From Steroidobacter sp. (GTDB lineage: Bacteria > Pseudomonadota > Gammaproteobacteria > Steroidobacterales > Steroidobacteraceae): 64,000 nt of DNA. The DNA lies in the NCBI GenBank assembly GCA_025929585.1, contig JAICPY010000004.1, forward strand, positions 1 to 64,000, read 5' to 3'. The position numbers were made by a program, and so were the translations under genes. The notes beneath the pieces were generated by a model, which did no database searches, was not told where the DNA came from, and saw only the letters and a list, made by a program, of their open reading frames with translations. The stretch's first letter is position 1. The number at the start of each line of letters is the position of its first letter. This document shows, piece by piece, positions 9,834-18,110 of this stretch.

Positions 9834-9845
9834 GCGGCCTGCGGC
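9834..9845. repeat. Orphan repeat word GCGGCCTGCGGC
   Basis: One copy of the hairpin K word in the 84-base gap between recG and ubiA. No complementary arm is visible nearby. It may be a decayed word-array hairpin. Confidence 0.45.
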
Positions 9846-9909
9846 ACGTTGTAATGATGCTGTTCATTAGCGCAGTAAATAGAAGCGAACGCGGATACGA
9901 TCTAAAGTT

Positions 9910-10860
9910 ATGAATGCTCAGGCTAGCTTTAGAAACCGCCTGCGTTGGCTGGGGCACCGCATTTCCTCGACAGCGCTCTTTACCGAGACACTGCCCGCGA
10001 TCGGCGCGAAGGCCCGCGCATACGCGCAGCTGACGAGGATCAATCGTCCGATCGGCATTTGGCTATTGCTGTGGCCGGTTCTTTGGGCGCTTTGGCTGTC
10101 CTCCAACGGCAAGCCCGATCAGCACGTGTTCATCGTGTTCGTCATCGGCGTCGTTCTCACCCGTTCGGCGGGCTGCGCGATGAACGACTACGCGGATCGC
10201 AATATCGACGGCCATGTTCAACGCACGCGCGATCGGCCATTGGTCACCGGCCAACTCGATCCGATCGAAGCTGTCGCACTATGTATTGCGCTTGGGTTCA
10301 TTGCCTTAGGGTTGGTGCTAACGCTGAATACGCTTACCCAGCTGCTCGCATTGATCGGCGGCTTCTTGGTTCTCACGTATCCATTCATGAAGCGGTTTTT
10401 TCCGTTGCCTCAGTTCTATCTGGGCGCCGCGTTCACGTGGTCGGTACCCATGGTCTTCGCCGCTCAGACAGGCGAGATCCCGCGACTTGCTTGGCTCCTA
10501 TTCATCGCCGGTCTCCTCTGGACGATGGCGTACGACACGATGTACGCGATGGTCGATCGCGAGGACGATCGCAAGCTTGGAATTCGCTCCAGCGCGATTC
10601 TGTTCGGCGACGCTGACCGTTTCATTGTCGGCGCGATGCAGCTCATGACGTTGTTTGCGCTTTGGCTTGCCGGCAAGGAGCTGCAACTCGGCCTGTGGTA
10701 TCGCATCGGTCTGGCTGCTGCTGCACTGTTCGCTCTCTACCAGCAGATTCTCATCCGTGAACGCAAACCCGAGCCTTGCTTCCGCGCTTTCCTGAACAAC
10801 AACTACTTCGGGATGGCGGTATTCGTAGGGATCGCGTTGGAGTACCTGTGGAGAAGGTGA
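9910..10860 (+). CDS. ubiA: 4-hydroxybenzoate polyprenyltransferase UbiA
   Basis: UbiA attaches the polyprenyl tail to 4-hydroxybenzoate in ubiquinone synthesis at the inner membrane. The two Mg-diphosphate motifs are present: NDYADRNIDGHVQRT with the following RDRPL, and YDTMYAMVDREDDRKLGI. The 316-residue sequence has about eight hydrophobic segments. It is longer than E. coli UbiA mainly through a roughly 35-residue N-terminal extension, so a later start is possible, though no clear alternative is seen. ubiC is not adjacent. The stop codon (TGA) falls in the first GTGACG word of hairpin F. Confidence 0.94.
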   Translation: MNAQASFRNRLRWLGHRISSTALFTETLPAIGAKARAYAQLTRINRPIGIWLLLWPVLWALWLSSNGKPDQHVFIVFVIGVVLTRSAGCAMNDYADRNIDGHVQRTRDRPLVTGQLDPIEAVALCIALGFIALGLVLTLNTLTQLLALIGGFLVLTYPFMKRFFPLPQFYLGAAFTWSVPMVFAAQTGEIPRLAWLLFIAGLLWTMAYDTMYAMVDREDDRKLGIRSSAILFGDADRFIVGAMQLMTLFALWLAGKELQLGLWYRIGLAAAALFALYQQILIRERKPEPCFRAFLNNNYFGMAVFVGIALEYLWRR

Positions 10861-11031
10861 CGAAGTGACGCAGTGACGGGGTGACGAAGTCAGAAGCTAG
10901 AGGCGGTCTCTTCTGGTCTGACGTCGTCACCCCGTCACGTCTTTATCTGACTTCGTCACCCCGTCGCTTCGCCACCCCCTCACGTCTTTAATCTGACTTC
11001 GTCACCCGTCACTCCGTCACTTCGTCACTCA
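10855..11031. repeat. Word-array hairpin F (GTGACG words, duplicated right arm)
   Basis: The left arm 10855-10894 carries GTGACGAA, GTGACGCA, GTGACGGG and GTGACGAA. The core reads GTCAGAAG, then 13 bases, then CTTCTGGTCTGAC. The right arm is extended: the segment TCACGTCTTTA-TCTGACTTCGTCACC occurs twice (about 10935-10960 and 10980-11006), followed by further CGTCAC words to 11030. The convergent ubiA and comF stop codons both fall inside the arms. A bidirectional terminator role is plausible. Confidence 0.88.
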
Positions 11032-11799
11032 TCTCCTTCCTGCCCTCGCGATCGCCCACACCTCGATCGTTTCGGCGCCGGCGCGGCGCAGTACGCGCGC
11101 GATCTCGTTGACCGTCGTACCGGTCGTCACGACATCGTCGAGAATAGCGATGTGCGCATACGCAAGCGGCTTGATCAGCGCGAACGCACCCTTGACGTTC
11201 TTGCGACGCTCCTCGCGCGGCAATGACGCTTGCTCCTGCGTCTCGCGGATTCGCGCCACGATATCCATGCGAAGCGGTATGCCACTGCGCTTAGCGACGT
11301 GTCGGGCAAGCTCGATCGCTTGGTTGTAGCCGCGTTTACGAAAGCGTTGGATACCCAGAGGTACGGGCAGCAGTGCCTCGGGCAACCGTGCAGTGCGAGC
11401 GACGATCAGTCGCTGATAGAAGCACTGTCCCAGGACGCGCCCGCTGCTGAGGTCGTTGCCGTATTTGAGGCGCTGGATCATCCGATCGAGCGGATAGGCG
11501 TAACGATAAGGAACGAAGCTCGCGTCGAACAACGGCTGCTTGCGTACACACCCTCCGCAGACCCGCGATTGGCCGGCATTCTCGGCAAGGGGTTGCGCAC
11601 AGATGCGGCAGTAATCGGTGTTGAACAGTAAATCGCGCTCACAGGGCTCGCATAAATCGGCGGATGGCGCCCCGGGTCGATGACATAAAACGCACCTAGA
11701 TCGCCAAAGTACGCGAGCGGCGGCAGCCAAGCTGCTGTCAACCACACCTCGCCACTTCGGTTGACAGCGCTCAAAGGGCTGCGAATACTGGATGTCCAT
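11029..11799 (-). CDS. comF: ComF family phosphoribosyltransferase-like protein
   Basis: ComF-type proteins combine an N-terminal zinc-binding region with a PRTase-like domain and are linked to DNA uptake and natural transformation; the biochemical reaction is not established. Four CXXC-type pairs occur in the first 80 residues (CVLC, CEPC, CRIC, CGGC). The PRPP-loop motif is HIAILDDVVTTGTTV near the C-terminus. The start at 11799 is supported by AAGGAG ten bases upstream on the minus strand; longer frames would run toward the bioB start. Length is 256 residues. It is divergent from bioB, 80 bases apart, an arrangement also common in pseudomonads. Confidence 0.92.
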   Translation of the reverse strand: MDIQYSQPFERCQPKWRGVVDSSLAAAARVLWRSRCVLCHRPGAPSADLCEPCERDLLFNTDYCRICAQPLAENAGQSRVCGGCVRKQPLFDASFVPYRYAYPLDRMIQRLKYGNDLSSGRVLGQCFYQRLIVARTARLPEALLPVPLGIQRFRKRGYNQAIELARHVAKRSGIPLRMDIVARIRETQEQASLPREERRKNVKGAFALIKPLAYAHIAILDDVVTTGTTVNEIARVLRRAGAETIEVWAIARAGRR

Positions 11800-11879
11800 G
11801 TTGTGCTGGCTCCTTTCCGATGGAGCTTGATCGATTGCGCAGTGCGTGAGCACGCGCATAACCCGGAGTTCTTCGACAA

Positions 11880-12911
11880 ATGACCCCGCAGGCTGCGCTG
11901 AACACATCGCGACTCGGAGAAGTGCGCACGGATTGGAGTTTGGATGAGGTACGAGCGTTGCTTGCTCTGCCTTTCGCCGATTTGCTATTTCATGCCCAAC
12001 GAGTCCACCGCCAGTTCTTCAATCCGAACGAAGTGCAGATCAGCACGCTCTTGTCGATCAAGACGGGCGCTTGCCCTGAAGATTGCGCGTATTGCTCGCA
12101 AAGCATTCGTTTCGAGACGGGACTGAAGTCCGAGCCGCTCATGGACATCGAGGCTGTGCTCGAGAAGGCGCGCGTCGCAAAGGCGAACGGCGCGACAAGA
12201 TTTTGCATGGGGGCGGCTTATCGAAGCCCGAAGCCGAAACAGTTAGCTCAAATCGCCGAAATGGTCAAAGCCGTGCGCGGGATGGGCATGGAAACGTGTG
12301 TCACGCTCGGCATGCTGAACGCGCAACAAGCACAGCAACTCAAGGATGCGGGGCTCGATTACTACAACCACAATCTCGATACGTCCGAATCTCACTATTC
12401 GAAGGTCATCACCACTCGCACGTACCAGGATCGCCTCGATACGCTCGAAGCGGTGCGCGCGGCCGGCATCAACGTGTGCTGCGGCGGGATTTTGGGAATG
12501 GGCGAGACGCAGCTCGATCGCGCGCAGCTGCTGCACACACTGGCAACTCTGGCGGAGCATCCGCAAAGCGTGCCGATCAATCAGCTCATGCAAGTGCCCG
12601 GTACGCCGCTGTATGGAGCCGCGAAGATCGAGCCTCTCGAGTTCGTCCGCGTGATCGCGGCCGCTCGCTTGCTGATGCCACGTTCGCACGTACGATTGTC
12701 CGCGGGGCGCTCCGAAATGAGCGAAGAAACCCAAGCCCTTTGTTTCCTCGCCGGCGCGAACTCGATTTTCTACGGGGACAAGTTACTGACCACCGAGAAC
12801 CCGGAGGAGCATCAAGACCGCGATCTGTTCAACCGTTTAGGGATCACCGCAGAAGCTCCACGCACGCACTCCGCGGAACATCAGCATTGCGGATTGGCCG
12901 CCGCTTCGTGA
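11880..12911 (+). CDS. bioB: Biotin synthase BioB
   Basis: BioB is a radical-SAM enzyme that inserts sulphur into dethiobiotin. The radical-SAM CxxxCxxC motif occurs in [11 protein letters not shown] (residues 63-73). [19 protein letters not shown] and the C-terminal FYGDKLLTT are BioB signatures and include [2Fe-2S] and substrate ligands. The length of 343 residues is normal. A GGAG sequence lies 11 bases before the ATG. bioC follows closely, but bioF, bioH, bioD and bioA are not in the window. Confidence 0.97.
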   Translation: MTPQAALNTSRLGEVRTDWSLDEVRALLALPFADLLFHAQRVHRQFFNPNEVQISTLLSIKTGACPEDCAYCSQSIRFETGLKSEPLMDIEAVLEKARVAKANGATRFCMGAAYRSPKPKQLAQIAEMVKAVRGMGMETCVTLGMLNAQQAQQLKDAGLDYYNHNLDTSESHYSKVITTRTYQDRLDTLEAVRAAGINVCCGGILGMGETQLDRAQLLHTLATLAEHPQSVPINQLMQVPGTPLYGAAKIEPLEFVRVIAAARLLMPRSHVRLSAGRSEMSEETQALCFLAGANSIFYGDKLLTTENPEEHQDRDLFNRLGITAEAPRTHSAEHQHCGLAAAS

Positions 12912-12992
12912 GCGCGAGCTTTATCAATTTCGGATCAATTGCTGCCTGATCGTGCAGTGACGCTCGCGCGGGCGCGCGCTATCGTGTCCGCA

Positions 12993-13886
12993 ATGCAATT
13001 CGCTCCCCCCGACGAATATTCACTCGAAGCGCGCGCGATTCGACGCGCGTTCGATCGTGCAAGCCGCGCGTATGCACGCGCCGCCGTCGTGCAGGCGGAG
13101 ATACGATCTCGCGTCTTGGAACGCTTGGATCTCGTACGAGTCCACCCGGCCCGCGTACTCGACTTGGGTTCGGCCAGCGGCCAATCCACGCGCGCGCTCA
13201 AAGATCGCTATCCGAAAGCTGAAGTGTTGGCGCTCGACATGTCGCTTGCGATGCTGCGCGAGGCGCGCCGCGAACAGACCTTTTTCAAGAAGTTCGGGCG
13301 ACTCGCTGGCGATGCGCATTCTCTTCCTCTGCGCTCTGGAACGATCGATCTCGTGTTCAGCAATCTGATGCTCGCGTGGTGCAACTATCCCGATCAGGTG
13401 TTCAAGGAAACCGCTCGAGTGCTTCGGCCGGAGGGACTCTTCACGTTCACGAGCGTAGGTCCCGACACGCTGCGCGAGGTGCGCGAAGCCTTCAAGCAGA
13501 TCGACGCGCAGACTCATGTGCATCGATTCATCGACATGCACGACTTGGGCGATGCTTTGATGCGCTCAGGATTTCTCGAACCTGTGATGGATACCGAACG
13601 ATTGACCGTGACGTTCGGATCGGCTCGAGACTTGATGCGGGAACTGAAAGGGAGCGGTGCGACCAACGCTACGGCGGGGCGGCGCAGAGTGCCGCTCGGT
13701 CGAAAAAAATGGGGGATTGTCGAGCGCGCGATCGAGCAACGCCGCCTTGGCGAGAAAATTTCGGTGTCGATCGAGGTGGTTTACGGCCACGCCTGGAGGG
13801 GGTCCGATATACGTCCGAGATCGGCACCTGGAGAGTTCACAATTCCCGTAGCTGGTCTGACCCGCAGATCGAAAACTAAAAGTTAA
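12993..13886 (+). CDS. bioC: Malonyl-ACP O-methyltransferase BioC
   Basis: BioC methylates the free carboxyl of malonyl-ACP so that fatty-acid synthase can build the pimeloyl chain of biotin. The methyltransferase glycine loop VLDLGSASGQSTRAL and the typical FSNLMLAWCNYPDQVF segment are present, and the C-terminal half matches long BioC forms. The start is placed at MQFAPPDEY (12993); an earlier in-frame start at 12939 would add 18 residues rich in Ala/Arg. It lies directly after bioB. Assignment as BioC rather than a generic methyltransferase rests on this neighbourhood and the motif. Confidence 0.87.
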   Translation: MQFAPPDEYSLEARAIRRAFDRASRAYARAAVVQAEIRSRVLERLDLVRVHPARVLDLGSASGQSTRALKDRYPKAEVLALDMSLAMLREARREQTFFKKFGRLAGDAHSLPLRSGTIDLVFSNLMLAWCNYPDQVFKETARVLRPEGLFTFTSVGPDTLREVREAFKQIDAQTHVHRFIDMHDLGDALMRSGFLEPVMDTERLTVTFGSARDLMRELKGSGATNATAGRRRVPLGRKKWGIVERAIEQRRLGEKISVSIEVVYGHAWRGSDIRPRSAPGEFTIPVAGLTRRSKTKS

Positions 13887-14039
13887 TCATTGCACAGTGA
13901 CCGAGCCAAATAATCGGCCGTTGGTATAGTTTTCCGATTTTGACCCTCGCCCCGCCGACTCTCCTGCCGCGCGCTTAGGCGTTGCTTGGGGAAAGCTCCG
14001 TGTTCGTGAGAGAAAACCCTTACAGGACCAGTACTTAGA

Positions 14040-14630
14040 TTGAATAAGGCTCGAGGCGTCCAGTACGATGCGGGCTCAATCACAACTTTACTCATTGATA
14101 TGCCCTTTGCCGACGGAGCCCCCTTCGCCGCTGGGAGCCCGGGCCTCTTGCCGGAGGCTCCCGGCATCTGCGTGGTAGAGCTGCATCCGCATCGATCCCT
14201 CAATCCCCGCGGCGCCCGTCGAGTCGTGGCGTCTGTCGCTGCCGGTACGTTTGCTGTCGCGATCTACTGTACGGTGTACGGTTATTGGCCGGTGCTGGTC
14301 TTTGCCGTGCTCGAAATTCTCGCGCTGATCTGGGCTTTGGGATGCTCGATACGTTCTGGAATGATCTCCGAGACGATTGCGGTTACCACTGAGACGGTGA
14401 CCGTTACGCACCGCGAACGCGGCAACGATCGACAGGCAGTATTTCCTCGGCATTGGGCGAGGGTTACACTCCACGCCCCGCTGGCAGCGCTTCATCCTAG
14501 TCGACTCCTGATCGAGTCTCATGGCCGCGCCTGTGAGGTGGGCCGGTTTCTCACGGAGGATGAGCGCCGCAATCTCGCGGTTCGTCTCAAGCAACTGGTC
14601 GGGAATGTGAACGAATCGCCCGCGCTTTGA
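14040..14630 (+). CDS. DUF2244 family membrane protein
   Basis: This is a 196-residue protein of unknown function found beside cytochrome oxidase genes in many proteobacteria. It has two adjacent hydrophobic segments at about residues 66-105 and a C-terminal soluble part (FPRHWARVTLHAP, HPSRLLIESHGRACEVGRFL) with the DUF2244 pattern. The start is uncertain: TTG at 14040 has AGGA 12 bases upstream, while ATG at 14100 would give 176 residues. It precedes coxB by 87 bases, so a role in oxidase biogenesis is plausible but unproven. Confidence 0.8.
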   Translation: MNKARGVQYDAGSITTLLIDMPFADGAPFAAGSPGLLPEAPGICVVELHPHRSLNPRGARRVVASVAAGTFAVAIYCTVYGYWPVLVFAVLEILALIWALGCSIRSGMISETIAVTTETVTVTHRERGNDRQAVFPRHWARVTLHAPLAALHPSRLLIESHGRACEVGRFLTEDERRNLAVRLKQLVGNVNESPAL

Positions 14631-14717
14631 GTTAAGCGCGGCGATGAACTGCGGTCCACAACAAGCGGCACCGCGAATGCGGCGCGGCCGGTAGACGGCG
14701 CGACGCTCGGAAGAACG

Positions 14718-15614
14718 ATGTACTCGGGAGCAATGTCGCAAATGTTGAAGATCCTGAAATGCGCCGCGGCAGCAATCGCAGCGTGCTTGCCAGCCGGAGC
14801 GGCGTTCGCAGCCTGGGAACTGAACATGCCAGTCGGCGTGACAGAGCTGAGCCGCGAGATTCACGGCTTACATATGCTGATCTTTTGGGTCTGCGTGTTG
14901 ATCGCCGTGGTGGTGTTCGGCGCCATGATCTACTCGATCGTGAAATTCCGGCACTCTAAAGGTGCCATTCCCGCCACTTTCGATCACAGCACCAAAGTCG
15001 AAGTCGTGTGGACCGTCATCCCCATCGCAATCCTCGTCGGCATGGCGATCCCGGCGGCGGAAACGCTGATCAAGATCGAGGATATGCGCGGCTCGGACCT
15101 CAGCGTCAAAGTCACCGGCTATCAGTGGCAGTGGCATTACGACTACATCGATCACAACGTCAATTTCTTCTCGCGCATCTCGCGCGACAGCGACGCGGCC
15201 CGCCAATTGAACTCAGGCATCGACCCGACGAGCGTGGAGAACTACTTGTTGGAAGTCGACAAGCGCCTGGTCGTTCCTGTGGATTCGAAAATCCGGATTC
15301 TGCTGACCTCCAGCGATGTGATTCATGCCTGGTGGGTGCCGGCGTTCGGCATGAAGAAGGATGCCTATCCCGGTTTCGTCAACGAGCTTTGGTTCCGCGC
15401 TACTGAGCCCGGCATCTATCGCGGCCAATGCGCGGAGCTGTGCGGATACGATCACGCCTTCATGCCGGTGGTCGTTGAAGTGAAATCCAAGCAAGACTTC
15501 GACGCCTGGTTACAGGCGCAGCAAGCGGGCGATGCACCGGCAGCTCAACCTGCCGCGATCGATTCGCAATCCGATAATGCCTCGGCGACCACGACTGTCG
15601 CCCGCGCGGAGTAA
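14718..15614 (+). CDS. coxB: Cytochrome c oxidase subunit II
   Basis: Subunit II accepts electrons from cytochrome c at its binuclear CuA centre. The 298-residue protein has a signal-like N-terminus, two membrane helices (about 52-75 and 97-118) and a periplasmic cupredoxin domain. All CuA ligands are visible: H203, C238, E240, C242, H246 and M249 in RGQCAELCGYDHAFM. The aromatic electron-entry patch GYQWQWHYDY is present. There is no fused cytochrome c domain; the C-terminus ends in an Ala/Gln-rich tail. coxA follows after 5 bases. Confidence 0.97.
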   Translation: MYSGAMSQMLKILKCAAAAIAACLPAGAAFAAWELNMPVGVTELSREIHGLHMLIFWVCVLIAVVVFGAMIYSIVKFRHSKGAIPATFDHSTKVEVVWTVIPIAILVGMAIPAAETLIKIEDMRGSDLSVKVTGYQWQWHYDYIDHNVNFFSRISRDSDAARQLNSGIDPTSVENYLLEVDKRLVVPVDSKIRILLTSSDVIHAWWVPAFGMKKDAYPGFVNELWFRATEPGIYRGQCAELCGYDHAFMPVVVEVKSKQDFDAWLQAQQAGDAPAAQPAAIDSQSDNASATTTVARAE

Positions 15615-15619
15615 GTTTC

Positions 15620-17230
15620 ATGAGCACTGTTCATACGCACGCAGGCCATCAGGCCGACACACATCACGATGCCCACGATCATCACGGTCCCGAGAAGGGC
15701 TGGCGCAGGTGGGTGTTCGCGACCAATCACAAAGACATCGGCACGATGTATTTGCTGTTCAGCCTGACAATGTTTTTCGTCGGCGGGACGATGGCCATGA
15801 TCATCCGCGCCGAGCTCTTTCAGCCCGGGCTGCAGCTGGTCAATCCGATGTTCTTCAACTCCATGACCACGATGCATGCGCTCGTCATGATCTTCGGTGC
15901 GGTCATGCCGGCCTTCGTCGGTCTTGCAAACTGGATGATTCCTCTGCAGGTCGGGGCACCGGACATGGCGTTGCCGCGCATGAATAACTTCAGCTTCTGG
16001 ATCCTGCCGTTCGCGTTCACACTGTTGTTGTCTACGTTGTTCGTCGAGGGCGGAGCTCCTGCCAGCGGCTGGACGATGTATCCGCCGCTCGTGCTACAAA
16101 CCGGCGATGCATTCCCGCTGATGATTTTTGCAGTTCACCTGATGGGCGCCTCCTCGATCATGGGCGCCATCAACGTGATCGTCACGATCATGAACATGCG
16201 CGCTCCCGGCATGTCACTGTTGAAGATGCCGTTGTTCACCTGGAGCTGGTTGATCACGGCATACCTGCTGATCGCCGTGATGCCGGTGCTCGCGGGTGCC
16301 GTGACGATGCTTCTCACCGACCACTACTTCGGCACTACGTTCTTCGAAGCCGCAGGCGGCGGCGATCCCGTCATGTATCAACACATCTTCTGGTTCTTCG
16401 GACACCCAGAGGTGTACATCATGATTTTGCCGGCGTTCGGCATCGTCTCGGAGATCATCCCGACGTTCTCGCGGAAGCGATTGTTCGGCTACGACGCAAT
16501 GGTGTATGCGATTGCTTCGATCGCCTTCCTATCGTTCATCGTGTGGGCGCACCACATGTTTACGGTCGGTATGCCGCTTGCGGGGCAGATGTTCTTCATG
16601 CTGGCAACGATGCTGATCGCCGTACCCACCGGTGTGAAGGTCTTCAATTGGACCGCGACGATGTACAAGGGCTCGCTTTCGTTCGAGCCACCGATGCTGT
16701 TCGCGCTCTCGTTCTTGTTCCTGTTCTCGATCGGCGGGTTCTCAGGGTTGATGCTGGCGATCGTGCCTGCGGACTTCCAGTATCACGACACGTACTTCGT
16801 CGTCGCGCACTTCCACTACGTGCTAGTGCCGGGCGCGGTGTTTGCCATCATGGCCGCCGTGTATTACTGGCTGCCGAAGTGGACGGGGCACATGTACAAC
16901 AACGCGCTCGCCAAGGCCCATTTCTGGGCCTCGACGATCTTTGTCAACGTGCTGTTCTTCCCTCAGCACTTCCTGGGCCTCGCAGGTATGCCGCGACGTA
17001 TTCCGGACTACAACACTCAATTCGCCGATTGGAACATGGTGTCCTCGATTGGAGCCTTTGGCTTCGGTCTCTCGCAGCTGCTTCTGGTAGCTGTGATTTG
17101 GCAGTCGGTACGTGGCGGGGTCAAAGCCACCGACAAAGTGTGGGACAGCGGAATGCCTCATGGTCTGGAATGGACCTTGAGCTCACCGCCGCCGTATCAC
17201 AGCTTCGAAGTCGCCCCTGAAGTGAAGTAA
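15620..17230 (+). CDS. coxA: Cytochrome c oxidase subunit I
   Basis: This is the catalytic subunit that reduces oxygen at the haem a3-CuB site and pumps protons. The 536-residue protein has 12 predicted membrane helices. Key motifs are FGHPEVYIMILPAFG (CuB ligand and the glutamate of A1-type oxidases), WAHHMFTVG (CuB histidines) and DTYFVVAHFHYV (haem ligands). The N-terminus before helix 1 is His/Asp-rich. A GGAG sequence lies nine bases before the ATG. It is part of the coxB-coxA-(41 aa)-ctaG-coxC set. Confidence 0.98.
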   Translation: MSTVHTHAGHQADTHHDAHDHHGPEKGWRRWVFATNHKDIGTMYLLFSLTMFFVGGTMAMIIRAELFQPGLQLVNPMFFNSMTTMHALVMIFGAVMPAFVGLANWMIPLQVGAPDMALPRMNNFSFWILPFAFTLLLSTLFVEGGAPASGWTMYPPLVLQTGDAFPLMIFAVHLMGASSIMGAINVIVTIMNMRAPGMSLLKMPLFTWSWLITAYLLIAVMPVLAGAVTMLLTDHYFGTTFFEAAGGGDPVMYQHIFWFFGHPEVYIMILPAFGIVSEIIPTFSRKRLFGYDAMVYAIASIAFLSFIVWAHHMFTVGMPLAGQMFFMLATMLIAVPTGVKVFNWTATMYKGSLSFEPPMLFALSFLFLFSIGGFSGLMLAIVPADFQYHDTYFVVAHFHYVLVPGAVFAIMAAVYYWLPKWTGHMYNNALAKAHFWASTIFVNVLFFPQHFLGLAGMPRRIPDYNTQFADWNMVSSIGAFGFGLSQLLLVAVIWQSVRGGVKATDKVWDSGMPHGLEWTLSSPPPYHSFEVAPEVK

Positions 17231-17232
17231 CC

Positions 17233-17358
17233 GTGGCCGCCGCGTTGAATGATCCCGATCGCAAACGTCGCGTCCGCCGCACCGCCTTGTGGCTTGGGCT
17301 GCTGGCGCTGTCGGTCTACCTTGGTTTCATCGCGATGAGCGTGATGAGAGGAAGTTGA
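17233..17358 (+). CDS. 41-residue single-span membrane peptide, probable oxidase assembly peptide
   Basis: This short frame starts at GTG two bases after coxA stops. It encodes a basic N-terminus (DPDRKRRVRRTA) followed by one hydrophobic helix (WLGLLALSVYLGFIAM) and ends at TGA 17356-17358. Small membrane peptides in this slot between subunit I and Cox11 are known in beta- and gammaproteobacteria and are often annotated as small oxidase assembly proteins. The length, charge pattern and position fit that group. Function is inferred from position. The first base of the next hairpin (G) follows five bases after its stop. Confidence 0.72.
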   Translation: MAAALNDPDRKRRVRRTALWLGLLALSVYLGFIAMSVMRGS

Positions 17359-17362
17359 GGAG

Positions 17363-17454
17363 GAGTGACGGGTGACGGGTGACGAGTGACCAGCAAGAAA
17401 ACAGAAGCGCCTTGTTATTCTTCTTGCTCTCACTCGTCACTCGCCACTCGTCAC
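17363..17454. repeat. Word-array hairpin G (GTGACGGG words)
   Basis: The left arm 17363-17391 repeats GTGACGGG/GTGACGA. The core begins AGCAAGAA (17392-17399) and closes with TTCTTGCT (17421-17428), a perfect inner stem. The right arm 17427-17454 carries CACTCGTCACTCG words. The loop contains GAAGCGCCTT, the inverse of the string in hairpin C. It lies between the 41-residue peptide and ctaG, ending six bases before the ctaG GTG. Confidence 0.85.
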
Positions 17455-17460
17455 AACGCA

Positions 17461-17991
17461 GTGACTAAACGAAATCACCGAAGCTTAACTCGAGGCCTTT
17501 GGCTCTTTGCCGCGGGCAGCTTTGTGTTTGGTTTCGCATTAGTGCCGCTATATGACGTGCTTTGCGACGTCACCGGCTACGGCAATCGATCAAGGCTCGC
17601 CGAGGCCAGCGAAGTGATCGAGTCGCCGGTTACCGATCGATTGGTGACAGTGGAGTTCATCTCGACGGCTCCTACGGTCGGCAAGTGGGAATTTTCTCCC
17701 GCGGTTAGATCGATGGAAGTGCAGCCCGGCAAACTGTACGAGGCGCATTTCCACACGCAGAACCTGCGTGCACATAGTGTGATTGCGCAGGCGATTCCGA
17801 GTATCTCGCCGCTGCAGGCGACGCAGTACTTTCAGAAGACCGAGTGTTTTTGTTTTACGCCGCAAGCCTTCGAAGCCGAGCAGAGTCGCGAGTTCACGGT
17901 CCGCTTCATCGTAGACCCGAAACTCCCTGCGACCATCGATCGGCTGACACTGGGGTATGCGATGTATGATGCGAAAGAGGGAAGCGGATAG
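17461..17991 (+). CDS. ctaG: Cytochrome c oxidase assembly protein CtaG (Cox11)
   Basis: CtaG/Cox11 delivers copper to the CuB site of subunit I. One N-terminal membrane helix (about residues 10-32) is followed by a periplasmic domain with YDVLCDVTGYGN and the copper-binding CFCF motif (TECFCFTPQAFE). The GTG at 17461 is chosen because upstream in-frame codons lie in hairpin G; the result is 176 residues, normal for the family. No Shine-Dalgarno sequence is visible. The TAG stop is formed by the first GCGGATAG word of hairpin H. Confidence 0.95.
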   Translation: MTKRNHRSLTRGLWLFAAGSFVFGFALVPLYDVLCDVTGYGNRSRLAEASEVIESPVTDRLVTVEFISTAPTVGKWEFSPAVRSMEVQPGKLYEAHFHTQNLRAHSVIAQAIPSISPLQATQYFQKTECFCFTPQAFEAEQSREFTVRFIVDPKLPATIDRLTLGYAMYDAKEGSG

Positions 17992-18071
17992 CGGATAGGC
18001 GATAGGGGATGGTACAGAATACTGAGTCCGAACTCTGACTATCCCCTATCGCCCGTCCCCCTATCGCCTTC
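17981..18071. repeat. Word-array hairpin H (GCGGATAG words)
   Basis: The left arm 17981-18012 consists of GCGGATA, GCGGATAG, GCGATAG and GGGATGG. The right arm 18040-18071 is the complement, with 13 innermost bases (GGCGATAGGGGAT) perfectly paired. The junctions are CAGAA and CTCTGAC. It overlaps the ctaG stop codon and precedes coxC by 39 bases. The word is the same as the complement of the right arms of hairpins A and J. Confidence 0.87.
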
Positions 18072-18110
18072 TAGTTAATCGTTGATAGAACTATAGGATC
18101 GTTTTCGACC

